Positions 1-11,011 are shown, counted from the stretch's first letter. The stretch: DNA of 64,000 nt from Diphasiastrum complanatum (GCA_029204225.1 CM055100.1:25923106-25987105), one strand, 5' to 3'. Notes: generated by a model from the sequence alone, not told the origin. Numbers and translations are program-made.

Positions 1-560
1 GGAATAAACTATGTTTCTCTTTCTCTATGCATGACTATGCCTCTCAATTTCGAACAAAACAATAGTGATAGAGATCACATTCGATCTTATAGTAACTAAC
101 TTTGAAATCATTAGTACTACAGTGATTACGTAGCCAAACATTTAGCATTGAATTATCAGACAGTTAATCAGTCGCGAAGCTCTATAGAAACAAAAACATT
201 CTGAGATGATCCTAAACGCAATAAGAAGATAGTATCAATTTAGCATGAAACAAAACAGATGTAAATGAGTACAACCAGTTTTGCGGATCAAAGCTGCGTA
301 CTCTAAGCTATCTCTAAGCGACTAAATAGAAGTCTGAATTAAGCGCAACTACTTATAAGAAGTGAGCACAATAGCAATCTCTAATCAACTCTAAAGAAGT
401 AAGCTATAATGCTCAGGAGTGTTCAAGCTTGCAGGCTTGAGAGAGAGAGAGCTAACTATTCAATAATTGTTGATCTCTTGATCACATCAATGTTGTAAGA
501 TCAACATGCCCAAATGTAGAAATATGAGTAGCTATTTATACAATAAGAAAATGCGGCAAT
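1..560 (-). repeat. Probable LTR fragment of a minus-strand Copia element
   Basis: Positions 25-145 resemble 24790-24905 closely: both have the words GCATGACTATGC, GAAATCATTAG and TAGCCAAACA in the same order. The second copy starts just after a decayed Met-tRNA primer site, so the family looks like an LTR. A Copia reverse transcriptase piece on the same strand follows at 800-1160, the position expected for the body of an element whose 3' LTR lies here. The outer end is beyond the window and no target duplication can be checked. Confidence 0.4.
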
Positions 561-799
561 GTCCACCGGTAGGACAACTATTTAGGTCATCAAATGCATC
601 ATCCAGTTGGCTATGATATGTTGGCATCTGTCTAGATAGTCTTCCCAGAAATTTACTTGCTAAACGGTTAGAGCAAGTCTGTAGCCTTTAAGACGAACAA
701 TAAGCTATCTTGCGAAAAATGCGAAAAACACGAAGGTCTTCGCTAACATCATTTTGTTAACATTTGAGGCATCTAGCATTTTGTGAAAAAGCCGAAGTG

Positions 800-1160
800 A
801 GAGACAAGGTGCTCTTGACTTTTGATTTCATACCCTTCAAGTTGTGACATGAAAATATACTCCATAATAGTGCCATTAAAAAATGTTGTTTGCACATCCA
901 TTTGGTGGACTTCTAGGTGGCTGGAACTACAAATGATAATAAAAGTTGAATCGATGTGTGCTTCACCACCGAGCCTAAGGTCTTTGAATAATCGATATTA
1001 GGGACATGAGAAAATTCTTTGCTACAAGATGAGATTTGTACGTATCGGCTTTTTCTTTAGCATCATATTTAATTCTAACATTCATTTACAAGAAATTTTA
1101 TTTTGACCATGTCGCAACTCCATGACCATCCACGTGTCATTTAATATGAGGGAGTCATAT
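800..1160 (-). pseudogene. Copia reverse transcriptase fragment
   Basis: Read on the minus strand, this segment gives the start of a Copia RVT_2 domain in the usual order: NDTW (about 1145), KYDAKEKADTYKSHLVAK (about 1050) and VHQMDVQTTFFNG (about 900). The last matches the family pattern HQMDVKTAFLNG, which carries one of the catalytic aspartates. At least one frameshift near 1090 and a stop near 1000 break it. The YVDD half of the domain is missing. It is a dead fragment, probably from the same element as the LTR-like sequence at 1-560. Confidence 0.7.
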
Positions 1161-1362
1161 TTTGTGTCCATGTCAACCTTCTATTGATCAACATCAGTTT
1201 TAGACATGGTTTCTTTCATTGTATTGATGAACATCAATTTTAGACATGGCTTCTTTCATTTTATTAGGTTCCTACACTTCTAAGGTGCACATTGATTGTT
1301 TCTCAAACTTCTTTGACCACCATCACATCAATTTGCAATGAAAGGCCAATGAAGAATACTTA

Positions 1363-1881
1363 GGGCCATTTCACACTACACTGCACCCTTTCACACTAAC
1401 AAGCACTTGCCACTTTGTGGTAGATGACATGGCAAGGACCCACTGCCACGTAGGGGCAACTCAAAGCCATTTTTTGGGCCAAGCAATGTCCCCTAGCATG
1501 TTGAGTTGCCCCTTGCGTGTTGGCCTAAATTTTGAAGTCTTCTCAACCACTAATTGCTAATATTCCGTTCAATGAAATGCATTTCAATTTTGACATTTCT
1601 AGTTGAAAGGTGATTGCTTGAAAAAAAAAATCCTTATAGCACCCTTCAACTTTTTAACATGAAAAGTTTCAAACTTGCCTTGCAAAACACAGCATCTTAA
1701 TAAAATGGACCAATCATATGTCAAGATTCAAATGGGTCAATTAGCCCTTCATTTAACACTTGTCATCCAAATGTGACTCGGGTGGTCAATTGGCTATATC
1801 AACTCACTTGCCACTATTCAAAAAATGGGTGGCAAGTGAAAGGGCCAAGAAAAAGGACTTGCTTGTAGTGTGAAACCACCC
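1363..1881. mobile_element. Tourist-like (PIF/Harbinger-type) MITE, 519 bp
   Basis: The left end reads GGGCCATTTCACACTACA and the right end, read on the other strand, GGGTGGTTTCACACTACA, so the two form an imperfect terminal inverted repeat. A second inverted pair, CACTTGCCAC and GTGGCAAGTG, lies just inside. Both ends are flanked by the trinucleotide TTA (1360-1362 and 1882-1884), the duplication typical of PIF/Harbinger insertions. There is no coding capacity. The sequence on each side joins cleanly if the element and one TTA are removed. Family assignment rests on end sequence and target duplication only. Confidence 0.7.
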
Positions 1882-1893
1882 TTACAAGAATTA

Positions 1894-2126
1894 GGTTTAA
1901 GTTTATATGAAAGGCCAATGTCGAGTATTTACATCCTTTTGCAATGGAAATTATATACATGAATTTGCTTTGTGCTTATTTGGCACATATGATTTTACCT
2001 AAAGTTTGAGTTTATATGAAAGGCTAATGTGGAGTATTTCCATCATTTTGCAATGAAAGGCCAATGGAAAGTATTTACATGAACTTGGTTTGTTCTTACT
2101 TGTCACATATGACTATATCTAAGGTC
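1894..2126. repeat. Two-copy tandem repeat, unit about 115-120 bp
   Basis: Both copies run through AGTTTATATGAAAGGC, a GAGTATTT word, TTTTGCAATG, a TACATGAA word and CACATATGA in the same order. The first copy starts near 1894 and the second near 2006. A related partial copy (GCAATGAAAGGCCAATG) lies at 1336-1352, just left of the MITE, so the MITE probably landed in a third, older copy. No coding potential is seen. Confidence 0.6.
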
Positions 2127-3550
2127 ACTCATTTCACGTGGTGATGAATGCACGGGAGATTGTTTAATTTGTGGCCAAGATAGCTAATTGAACCACCATC
2201 ATAACCTATGCTCTTAATTTTGTTTAGAACCAGCCCTATTAAAAAACCTAGAACATTGCAATAAAAGAGTTAAAACAAGATATAAACTTTATATTATAGC
2301 TAGAATCCAAGGATATAAACAAACTTGCAAACCTAGGAACCAATGGGTGAAATGCTAATTCAAAATTGACTTGACTTATGGTTTTTTTCTTAAGTACATA
2401 TTGTACTCCACACACATCACGACAAGTAATATAGAAGAAGAAGCACAAGCTGCAAATGTCCATTTCTTCATGACCATGATTAGGTGAACAAGTTCCATTC
2501 ATCCGCTAGCGCATAGAATCTAGATTCCATCTTTCATCCAACTAGAATAGTGACAATTGGATTATTGTTCTAAGAGGCTTGGCCCACAATTTAGCAAATT
2601 TTAGTTAATGCTAACTTGTGCTAATTGAGAGTGGTGTTGCCCCACTTGCAGTTACAATGGACAAGCTAGCAAATGGATTTTGTTTGTGCTAACTTGTGCT
2701 AGTGTATTTTGGGCTCAGCCAAAAAGATGTACTTAAGCTTATTGGAGTTAGCTTCCAACCCCATGCACTACAACAAACTATTGGAGATGGTAGTCCACTC
2801 CCTTTCCATGGTCATGCATGTTTGGCCCTTCAACCGACCTTTCTTGACCCTACAAGCTCTTCCTATGGAACTTGAAAGCTACTACTCTTGTTGAGTATAT
2901 TTGTGCCTTTTACTTGTGCCTTGTTACATATCATTCATGTAGTTCACTGTGGCAACTAACTAAATCATATAATGGGGTGAGGTGAGGTAGATAGTTGGTT
3001 AGTAGTAATGAAACTATAGCTAACAATTAATTGTAGGTGAACTAGCCATCATCAAAATAAGCAATATGCATTTTTGTTACTAGTAACAAAACTTCTCGTT
3101 TTTTTTTTTTTTCAAATTTGTAGATGGGGTAGGCCCCTAACTAAGATAGTTTGCATTAGAGGTTGCAGTCAATCTGTGAGGATTTGGGACTGATACGTTG
3201 CCAAAATCTGTTGAAGTTGTTGTTGAAAATGTGATGCCGCTAATCGTTGTTGAAGATGTGACGCTCTTGATATCGTTGTTGAAATGTGTAACGACGTTGC
3301 ATTGAGTGTTGACTAAATCGTGAACGTTTTGGAGTTGGAAAATTGATGATTGTGTGGTACACAACTTGCTCAGGACGTGACATGTGGTGATGGGGTGTTG
3401 GGTTAACAACATGCCCTAAACTTTGAAAATGTGTGAATTGAAAGGCTTGTTGACGAGCTTACCCTAAACCCAAAAGTGGTGCAACCCCCAATACTTGTAG
3501 AATATCAGAAATAAAGTATTGTAACAAATGACATTCTTTTGCTCTCTAAA
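2127..3550. other. Intergenic, nothing recognised
   Basis: This AT-rich stretch has only short random open frames without recognisable motifs. There is a poly-T run at 3099-3112. No promoter or element ends could be supported. Confidence 0.5.
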
Positions 3551-3645
3551 ATTCTTGGGAGTAACAAAAACCCTAATTAATACAAAGAGCTAGAAAATTC
3601 TTGGGAATAACAAAAGAATCCAAGTAATACAAAGAGTTAGGGTTT
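3551..3645. repeat. Short direct tandem repeat, unit about 46 bp
   Basis: The words ATTCTTGGGA, TAACAAAA and TAATACAAAGAG occur twice in order, from 3551 and from 3597. The second copy is followed by AGTTAGGGTTT. No function is apparent. Confidence 0.55.
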
Positions 3646-4518
3646 AGTGTACCGTGAAAGAAGCAACTGTGATCCACAAGTAGCCGGCAATTGCAGGAAT
3701 TTTGTGGGCATGTTGGCATAAGAATCTTGGGTATGGTTGATGATGGATGATGCTCTCGATTCTCGAGCCTTGCAGCTTGAAGAAGATTTCTGATGAACTA
3801 TAAACTTGGAAAGGGATGAATGATGATGTGGGCGGAATCGCAGATGCACTTCGATTTCCTCGATTTGTAGCCAAATTTTTGTTTTACTGTTTTGGGATGT
3901 AGTAGCTGAGTAATCAACGCTACCCTGGTCTGTCGGACTTTGTGGCATAGTCACATAGCTATTTGCCATTTGGCGATTTTGGGCACTCTTCTTAGTCCAG
4001 AATATTGTTAAGATTGTGAAGTGATTGCAGCTTTTGCTCCTTTTGGTGTCTGACATTGATTGCTACGTGCATTTTTCTGATTGCATGTGGTGTGTTCTTG
4101 AAAGCAGGTCCCCTCACCAACACTGATCGGACAAGGTCAGCAGAGCAGGTTTCCAGATGTTTACCCCTCAAAAATTTAACGAAACTTTCACCATATGGGC
4201 TCTGTTATCAGTTAGATATAGTCTCTCATTGCCTGTGTGTTCCCAAGGCTTTGAATTGCAAAGACAAATGCCAGATGATCTGCAGATCAGGCATTAGATT
4301 GCTTTTGATCACTATAATTTCTCGTTTTCGTTTGAACATTAGATTAATGAACCTCAGATTTCATCATGAAAGCAAAAGTTAAGAGTAAGATTTCTTTTTA
4401 TTCTTTCTTTTGCTATGTCACGCTTTCACGTCTCGGGAGATAACAAGCATCATTCCTTCACCGAGTAGTCTCAGTATACAAATACATAGAAACAACTCGG
4501 GTTGTTGAGAGTGAGTTG
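3646..4518. other. Upstream region of the VAPYRIN-like gene
   Basis: This 0.87 kb lies between a small repeat and the start codon at 4519 and should hold the promoter and 5' leader. No convincing TATA box or other core element could be fixed. The short open frames here show no known motifs. Confidence 0.35.
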
Positions 4519-6084
4519 ATGGACCGGCTCCTGGCTATCGAGCCGAAAGAGGTAGTCATGCACTTTGAGGTTGGAAGAACATGTGTTGGCGTATTTAACC
4601 TCAGAAATCTGATGCACACCATGCCTGTGGCATTCAAGGTGCAGACAACGGCTCCCAAAAGGTACGTGGTGAAACCACCGAACGGTATCATCCGACATCT
4701 TGGGGTCGCCATTGTTGAGATTGTCTGTCAGCCTCAATCTGATCTTCCAGATGAGTTTCCATTCATGCAGCATAAGTTCGTCGTTAAGAGCGTGGTGGCT
4801 CCTGCGGGTGCTCCAGACCATGGAGCCATTCCTAATGACTGGTTCTGTTCTAGAAAAAGACATGTTTACTCAGACACGAGTTTGAGAGTTGTAATTGTTG
4901 GAGGTTGCATTTTGCGTAGCCTTGCAGCCACTGGATCTATGGAAAATGTCCGAGAAGTTTTGGAGAGAGATGTTGATGTGGACAGTGTGGACAAGCTGCA
5001 GGGCCTGACTGCCATGCACTTTGCGATTGCCAAAAGGAGGCCTGAGATCGTGCAATTGCTGTTGGAGTTTGATCCGGATCTAGAAATTAAAAACAAACAA
5101 GGTCACACAGCTTTACAAGAAGCTGTAATTCTTCGAGATTCCCTCACTACGGAGGTTCTTCTAGCCAAGGGTGCTAATACAGAAGCAAAGAATCCTGCCG
5201 GCTGTACAGCGCTACATTATGCTATCGGTAGAAGAAGTTTAGCAGTCGTGCGGATGTTGCTTAATCATGGAGCAGATGTAAATGCAACTCTTAAAGACGG
5301 AAGAACGGCCTTGTACATCGCAGCACTGAAACGTGATAAAGCCTGTGTAAAGCTGCTTATCGATCAGGGTGCACAAGTAGAGGCAAGAGGCCCAGACGGA
5401 TTGACTCCCCTTCATAACGCAGCAGCTCGTGGAGACGGTGCTCTGGTGAAGCTTCTTCTGTCGGGAGGTGCTGAAACGGAAGCATTGACTCCTGACGGAA
5501 AGACACCATACGATTTGGCTGCTGAATCAGAACATGAGGACTTGTATGATGTGCTAAAGATAGGAGACGAGTTACGCTCTGGATCTCGCAAGGGCAATCT
5601 GGAAACTGTGAGACAGTGCCTGCGTCAGGGAGCGTTCCTTAATGGACAAGATCAAAATGGCTGGAGTGCTTTGCACTGTGCAGCTTTCAAAGGACACATA
5701 AACATAGTCAAATATCTGATAGGAAAAGGAGCAGACATGGAATGCAGAGATGAAAAAGGATACACAGCACTTCACTGCGCCACGGAAGCCGGCCGCACGC
5801 ATGTAGCTCAGCTACTCATCACAAAAGGAGCAAACCTGAATGCCAAGATCAAAAAAGGAGCTACAGCTTTGCAAATCGCACAAAGCATGAACTTCACTGG
5901 TCTGATCCTTCTTCTATCAGAGCAAAGCGACCACCGAAAATCGAACGACAGTTTCGAATTTTGTAAAGAATCCTTTGATCCCAAGAAAGAAAACTCGATT
6001 CCCGTACAGATGAAAGCTTCTCACAACGTGAAGAAGACGATGTTTTCCATGTTGGATCGTCATCAGTGTGCAGCCACTGGCTGA
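4519..6084 (+). CDS. VPY: VAPYRIN-like protein: MSP domain plus ankyrin repeats
   Basis: A single uninterrupted frame of 521 residues. Residues 1-115 form an MSP (VAP-type) domain, including LRNLMHTMPVAFK and VKPPNGII. A linker with IPNDWF (104-109) and VREVLERDVDVDSVD (144-158) leads into about ten ankyrin repeats at 162-470, many with the G-x-TALH core (GCTALHYAI 228-236, GWSALHCAA 381-389, GYTALHCAT 414-422). The last 50 residues are a polar tail. This order and length fit VAPYRIN, which in AM-host plants supports fungal and rhizobial entry and binds exocyst and membrane partners; a VAPYRIN-like gene also exists in mosses. The start is the ATG at 4519; an in-frame TTG one codon upstream is not needed. 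No introns are seen. No membrane segment or signal peptide is visible, so a cytosolic or vesicle-associated protein is expected. Whether it is the symbiotic VPY or the VPY-like paralogue cannot be settled here. Confidence 0.88.
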   Translation: MDRLLAIEPKEVVMHFEVGRTCVGVFNLRNLMHTMPVAFKVQTTAPKRYVVKPPNGIIRHLGVAIVEIVCQPQSDLPDEFPFMQHKFVVKSVVAPAGAPDHGAIPNDWFCSRKRHVYSDTSLRVVIVGGCILRSLAATGSMENVREVLERDVDVDSVDKLQGLTAMHFAIAKRRPEIVQLLLEFDPDLEIKNKQGHTALQEAVILRDSLTTEVLLAKGANTEAKNPAGCTALHYAIGRRSLAVVRMLLNHGADVNATLKDGRTALYIAALKRDKACVKLLIDQGAQVEARGPDGLTPLHNAAARGDGALVKLLLSGGAETEALTPDGKTPYDLAAESEHEDLYDVLKIGDELRSGSRKGNLETVRQCLRQGAFLNGQDQNGWSALHCAAFKGHINIVKYLIGKGADMECRDEKGYTALHCATEAGRTHVAQLLITKGANLNAKIKKGATALQIAQSMNFTGLILLLSEQSDHRKSNDSFEFCKESFDPKKENSIPVQMKASHNVKKTMFSMLDRHQCAATG

Positions 6085-7596
6085 TTCTGTTTTGGGTTTT
6101 TTTTGTTTTCTGAAATCATCTTGTGTTTTTGGCAGATTCTTTCATTGCGAGGCTTGCTCACATGACAAGAAATTGATCAATTCTTGTTGGCAATTCTTCG
6201 GAGTTAATTTTGTGGGTTCATACATTGTAACAGAATTCATTCTGCCAAAGAAGTGTTTGGCAAGTATTGCTGATAGTTCCTATTCCCATGCTTTCCCAAG
6301 TGCTGAGAACAGCTGAAGATCATGTTCCTTCACTCGGTGCTTACCTATTGAGAGAACACAGAGTTGTAAACTAATGTAACAAAATGTAAGCATTCTTTTT
6401 TGAGCCATTGTCATGTATTGGCTATGTCTAGTGTCATTTTTATGACATGTGTTCTGTTGCCAACCACTTTATGTACAAAAATGAGTAACTTTTTAGCTCA
6501 AGACATATTGTAGAAGTAGTAGCTCTTTCTTAAATCATTAGAGAAAGTTTTGATCCTATAAATGAATTTTTGAATATATATGCTTAATTTTTAAGATTTA
6601 TTATCTACTTGGCCAATTGAAATGACTCAAATCTATATTTACTCTCACATAAGTCGTCCGAACATGAAAATGAGCCCCTTGCATTTTGAAAGTTTTGAGC
6701 TTGTTGTTGAGCAAATTGTGATCTAAACTTTGACAGCCTTGGGTGCAGAGGTGAGATGGTGTTCTTGCAACATCTTTTTCACTTAGTATCATGCGGCCGC
6801 AACCATTGCCTTTTTCTAGCTGATCTGAGTTCTTGATTTAAATTTTCTTTTGAAGTTTTAGCAGAGACTTTTGCATGACATCAATATTGGCGTTTCAAGC
6901 TACTTTGATCTTTGTTTTCTTGGCAGATTTGAGCAATTGATGTTAAGCTATGGTTTCTTGAAGGTTTAGCAGAGGTTATTGTGCAAGAACAATGATTGGG
7001 AATTGAGTTGTAGCAGTTTTGATTTGCTCCCTTTGAGTAGGGATTTGTTTTCTTTTTGAAGTATTAGGTTTGTTATTTGCGGAGGAGAAAGATTGGCTTT
7101 GGAAGTGGAGAAAATAGGTGGGACATGAGTATCACAAGAACAAATTGCATCCCCATATCTAGCTATTGTGAAAAATCTCAGGCCAATCAGACCAAGGAGT
7201 AAAAAGTTATTAAGGGAAAGCCACCGTAAAAGGGCTAAAATCACACTACTAGCTAATTGAAGCTTATTAGATCTTGTCAAATCTAGGTTGCAGTCACAAC
7301 AACATCCCTGGACTGAACCAAGTGAATGAACTTCAGATCAAGATCAGTACCAAGAAAAACCAGTACCCTCCACATCAGTCACCATCCACACCGCCATAAC
7401 TTCTATTCCATCCCCATTCCATCTTCCATCCCCTCTCATCTGTTAAATCCATATCTGTTTTATTTTTCCATCCTTACTGATCAATCTTTTACTTACTCTT
7501 TTCTCTTCTCCACAAAAAAAGAAAAAAAATCAAGACAAGTGGAACGTACAACCATTGAAGCAATTCTGTACATCACGATAATACTGCATTTCAACC
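6085..7596. other. Downstream flank of VAPYRIN-like gene
   Basis: The first few hundred bases should hold the 3' UTR; no canonical AATAAA signal was found. The remainder is AT-rich with short open frames lacking recognisable motifs. The frame beginning at 7326 is low-complexity Ser/Pro/Phe-rich sequence and is not supported as a gene. Confidence 0.4.
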
Positions 7597-8085
7597 ATGA
7601 CTACCGAGTTTGTGAGATTAGTTGCATTCCAAACATTTCCTGATGAGACGGTTCAACAATACACCGGACGAATGTTCAATCTGGTAAAAGATATTGATCT
7701 ACTGAGCCCAGAGACCATAATGCAGAACTTCTATATTGGATTCCTAGACAACATCAAGTTTGGTATAAAGAAGTTTGCATCCTACACTTCATTGCCACAA
7801 ATCTATCGAGATGCAGTCATTATGGAGAATCATATCATGAAGAAGAGAGTAGATCACTCCCATACAAACGCAGAAATATCGAATGGGGAATCAAGAAAGT
7901 CTAAAGATTTAATGCTAGTCGAGCATACAAGGGAGAAAGGCTATGAATCATCATGGAGTGTAACAAAGTCAAGCGGATCGAGTGCAACAGAAGACCAAGA
8001 ACCTTGCACTTCAAGGTCAGGCTGTCCTCAAGCTTATGCTCACACAACAGTCAAGTTTCTTGAGAAAGACAAATGTACATACTAC
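7597..8085 (+). pseudogene. Gag-like protein, first part, split by Copia A
   Basis: An open frame of 163 codons with a retrotransposon-gag character: an amphipathic helical stretch (residues 5-80, with YTGRMFNLVKDI and IMQNFYIGFLDNIKFGI) followed by a polar Ser/Lys/Glu-rich segment. It runs straight into the target duplication of the Copia A insertion at 8081-8085. The same frame resumes at 14191 with GGHPSTRCP, which together with KCTYY at the end of this part has the spacing of a degenerate Cys/His zinc knuckle of the CxxCGGxHPxxRCP type. The family is a gag of Gypsy or BEL type by this motif, but this is a tentative call. No pol of the same element was found nearby. Confidence 0.5.
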
Positions 8086-9076
8086 TGATGGGAAGAAGAA
8101 ATCGCGAAACAGTCGTGAAAGCGAAGCGACCGCGATTTCTACGCGATTCGAATGGAGTTCAGATGTGGTCGTTGGACACTGTCAGCTGAGTCACTCCTAC
8201 AGTCCTCCAGATTATAGTCAGGCACTGCTGATCTACGTTTATGAACTAATGCAGCATTCAACAAATTCAACCAATGTGTGAAATTTAAATTAATGGGAGA
8301 ATCAGACACATGAATAATAACAAACACTTTGCATACAAGATCACACAACATAAAAGAAGACATGTGCTCAATGGCTACAAGATCATCTATTGATTTTCTT
8401 TGATTCTTAGAGCACTACATGCAGATCCACGCAGTGCGTTGGTGTGAGAGAAATACGGTTTCTCTCACAGGTGTCTCGCTTACTAGCGGACTTGTCGATC
8501 TTTATGAATCCTGATCACAGAACTCGTCTCGCACGCAGGCGGACTTCTTGTCTGTATTTCGTCTTGATTGCTTATTACCATCAGATTGTTTCATGTGTAT
8601 ATGTACGTATATGTCAAGTATTATCCAGTACATAGTCGCTCTATGTAACTTTAAGATTAGAGTGATTAAGCACTAATCTACAACTAATTAGAAAATTACA
8701 AGAGTGGCAAATTAGCCATGACCTAGAGTGTATCTGATGACGTCATGCCATCAGATCGGATATTTGTAATCCTGGGTGCTTGCATGATCTTTGTTGGTAC
8801 TCTTTGGAGTGTGAGGGCTAAATAGGGTTTCGTTTCCGTCATTAGACTTTCTCGTGTTGGACCGCAAAAAAAAAAATTCTCGTTCATGAATCTTTCGTCT
8901 TCGTGTCTTTTCGTCAGATGTTCACAAACATCTTCATGCTTCGTGTCTCTTGACTTTTGTGTTCGCGAACATCATCGAGTTTTGTGTCTCTTGACTTTCG
9001 TGTTCGCGAACATCTTCGTCAAGCAGAGGGCTGAAAGCTAGCAAAGCTTTGTAATTAGAAATATTTTGTTTCTTGA
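8086..9076 (-). repeat. 3' LTR of Copia A
   Basis: 991 bp, homologous along its length to 13408-14185 except for about 170 bp extra (8578-8747). It ends TG on the plus strand at 8086 and, at 9076, CTTGA where the partner has CTTCA, so the terminal dinucleotide carries a substitution. It contains a tandem array of TGTTCGCGAACA palindromes (8960-8971, 9001-9012, plus a decayed one near 8918) close to the LTR start in element orientation, where U3 control sequences are expected. Confidence 0.9.
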
Positions 9077-10480
9077 ACTCCCTCTCAAAGCATGATAGTT
9101 TTACGATCCCGAGACTGCTCCTCTGTCTCTCAAAAAGTCCTTTGTCCAGGGCTTTGGTGAAGATGTCAGCAACCATGTCTTTCATTCCGATGAAGGTGGT
9201 CTGCAACATCTTCTTTTCAATTAGATCCCTAATCAAGTGGTACTTGACTGCAATGTGCTTCGTTCTGGAATGGAACACGAGATCTTTTGTCAAGTGTATT
9301 GTAGAAGTGTTGTCCATCTGCAAGACCAGGGGGGGGGCTCATTCCTTGTTTCGCCCAATTCGTCCAAGAACTGCCTTAGCTAGATTATCTCATTGGCCAT
9401 CTTTGCTGCTGCAACGTACTCTGCTTCGCAGGATGACTGGGCCACAATGGTCTGCTTCTTGCTGAACCAAAGAACTGCTGCTCCTGATGCGATGGTGCAT
9501 CCTCCTGAGACGCTTTTACAATCATCCTTGAGAGATGCCCAGTTAGCATCGCTGTAGGAAAGCATCCTGAAACTTGCATCACGACAATAGCACAAGCCAT
9601 AATCCCTCGTTAATTAAAGATATTGCGAAATTCATTTTGTAATCTTCCAGTGTGTCGAGCCTGGATTCATGCAAAATTGGCTCATCCTGAATACTGCATA
9701 AGCAATATCAGGATGTGTGTTGTCTGCAAGGTACATCAGTGATCCTATCAGCTTCTTGTAAGGTGTGAGCTGCATCTGTTCTCTCTCTTTCTCAGTCTTT
9801 GGACAGTGATCATTTGTCAGCACCGTCCTTGTGAGCATTGGAGTATTCGCTCCTTTGCAGTTCAGCATCCCAAAGTCCTCTAGGATCTTCTGGGTGTATC
9901 TGGATTGGTGAAGGTATAACCTACCTCCCTCATAGTCCCTTTCAATTTGCAAGCCTAGGTAGCACCTGGCTTCTCCTAGATCCACGATCTCGAAATGTTT
10001 CGAGATGTCTGTCTTCACTTCAGAAATCAGCTGCTCACCCCTGCAAAGTATCAGAGTGTCATCCACATACACAGCCACAATGATGATCTGCCCATCTGTA
10101 ACTCTGACATATACATTGGAATCAACCAACAGAGGCTTGAATCCTTATGATTTCAGGGCTTGATCTTTCTTCTTGTACCATTGTTGGGTTGATTGTTTCA
10201 GACCATAAATGCTTCTATGCATTCTGCATGCATAGTCAGGAAGTGAATTCGAGACATATCCTGGGGGTTGATCCATATAGACCTCTTCGTCTAGCTCGCC
10301 ATGCAAGAAGGTTGTCTTATCATCCATGATGTGGATCTTGAGGTCATAAGCTGCTGCATATGCAAATAACAGACATAGGGACGAATGTTTAATGACAGGA
10401 GAGAAGGTTTCAGAGTAGTCAATACCATAGCTCTGAGAGAAACCCTTCGCTACCAGTCTTGCCTTGTATTTCATCACATT
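8934..10480 (-). pseudogene. Copia A reverse transcriptase and RNase H
   Basis: The RT part reads KARLVAKGFSQSYGIDYSETFSPV (about 10400-10465, given in part), then the palm region and the YVDD active site at 10058-10069, then the C-terminal connection with LIGSLMYLADNTHPDIAYAV. RNase H follows with the SCEAEYVAA motif near 9420 and the SRTKHIAVKYHLIRD end near 9240. A run of nine G bases at 9329-9337 lies exactly where the RNase H frame breaks, suggesting a slippage frameshift. Other breaks lie near 9610 and 10140. The last frame runs on into the 3' LTR. Confidence 0.85.
9077..9086 (-). other. Polypurine tract of Copia A
   Basis: On the minus strand this reads GAGAGGGAGT immediately before the 3' LTR, the expected plus-strand primer position. 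Confidence 0.75.
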
Positions 10481-11011
10481 TCTATCTGGTCTGTATTTGA
10501 GCTTGAAAACCCATTTGCATTTGACAGTCTTGCGCTTATGTGGTAATGGCTACAACGTCCATACCTTATCTTTCTCATGGAATCCATCTCTTTGTTCATG
10601 GCTTGGATCCATCTGTCCTTTTCTAGACATTCAATCGCTTCCTCAAAAGTCTATGGTTCACCACTGAATCCGCAAAACTCTTCTGATGTGGAAGCTGAGC
10701 TATCTGGCACATATCTTGCTGGCGCTGTTTGTGGTCTGGTCGACCTTCTAGGAGATTCTCCTGGGATAGCAATGCCTTTGCCTTTGTCTGCTCTTCTCGG
10801 TCCGGAACCATCTTGGTTTACAATAACTGTAGCAGCAGGCTGCCTCTCGAATCTTTCTTCTTCAGATTCGTCACTCGAATTGGAGATGACTCAAAAATCT
10901 TCATTTTCGTGCTCGCCCTCTACTCCCTCTATCATTGGCGGCAGGTCATAGTACTGCCTCTCCAGAACTTCGTAGCTGATAGGATCGTCATTGGCCATTG
11001 TCTTGCTCTCA
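10481..11011 (-). pseudogene. Copia A integrase-RT linker
   Basis: This is the variable linker between the integrase C-terminus and RT. Open frames are broken here; a polar Glu/Lys/Gln-rich stretch is seen at about 10623-10811. It corresponds in position to the linker of the B1 element at about 43700-44000. Confidence 0.6.

Noticed and set aside
2248-2894. Small open frames at 2248-2502 (minus) and 2709-2894 (plus)
   Set aside because: Length is within chance expectation and composition shows no motif or homologous copy in the window.
4471-5802. Minus-strand and shifted open frames over the VAPYRIN-like gene
   Set aside because: They are shadows of the well-supported plus-strand ankyrin gene and show no motifs.
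7326-7643. 105-codon open frame before the gag-like gene
   Set aside because: Low-complexity Ser/Pro/Phe/Tyr composition and no motif; overlaps the start of the gag-like frame in another register.
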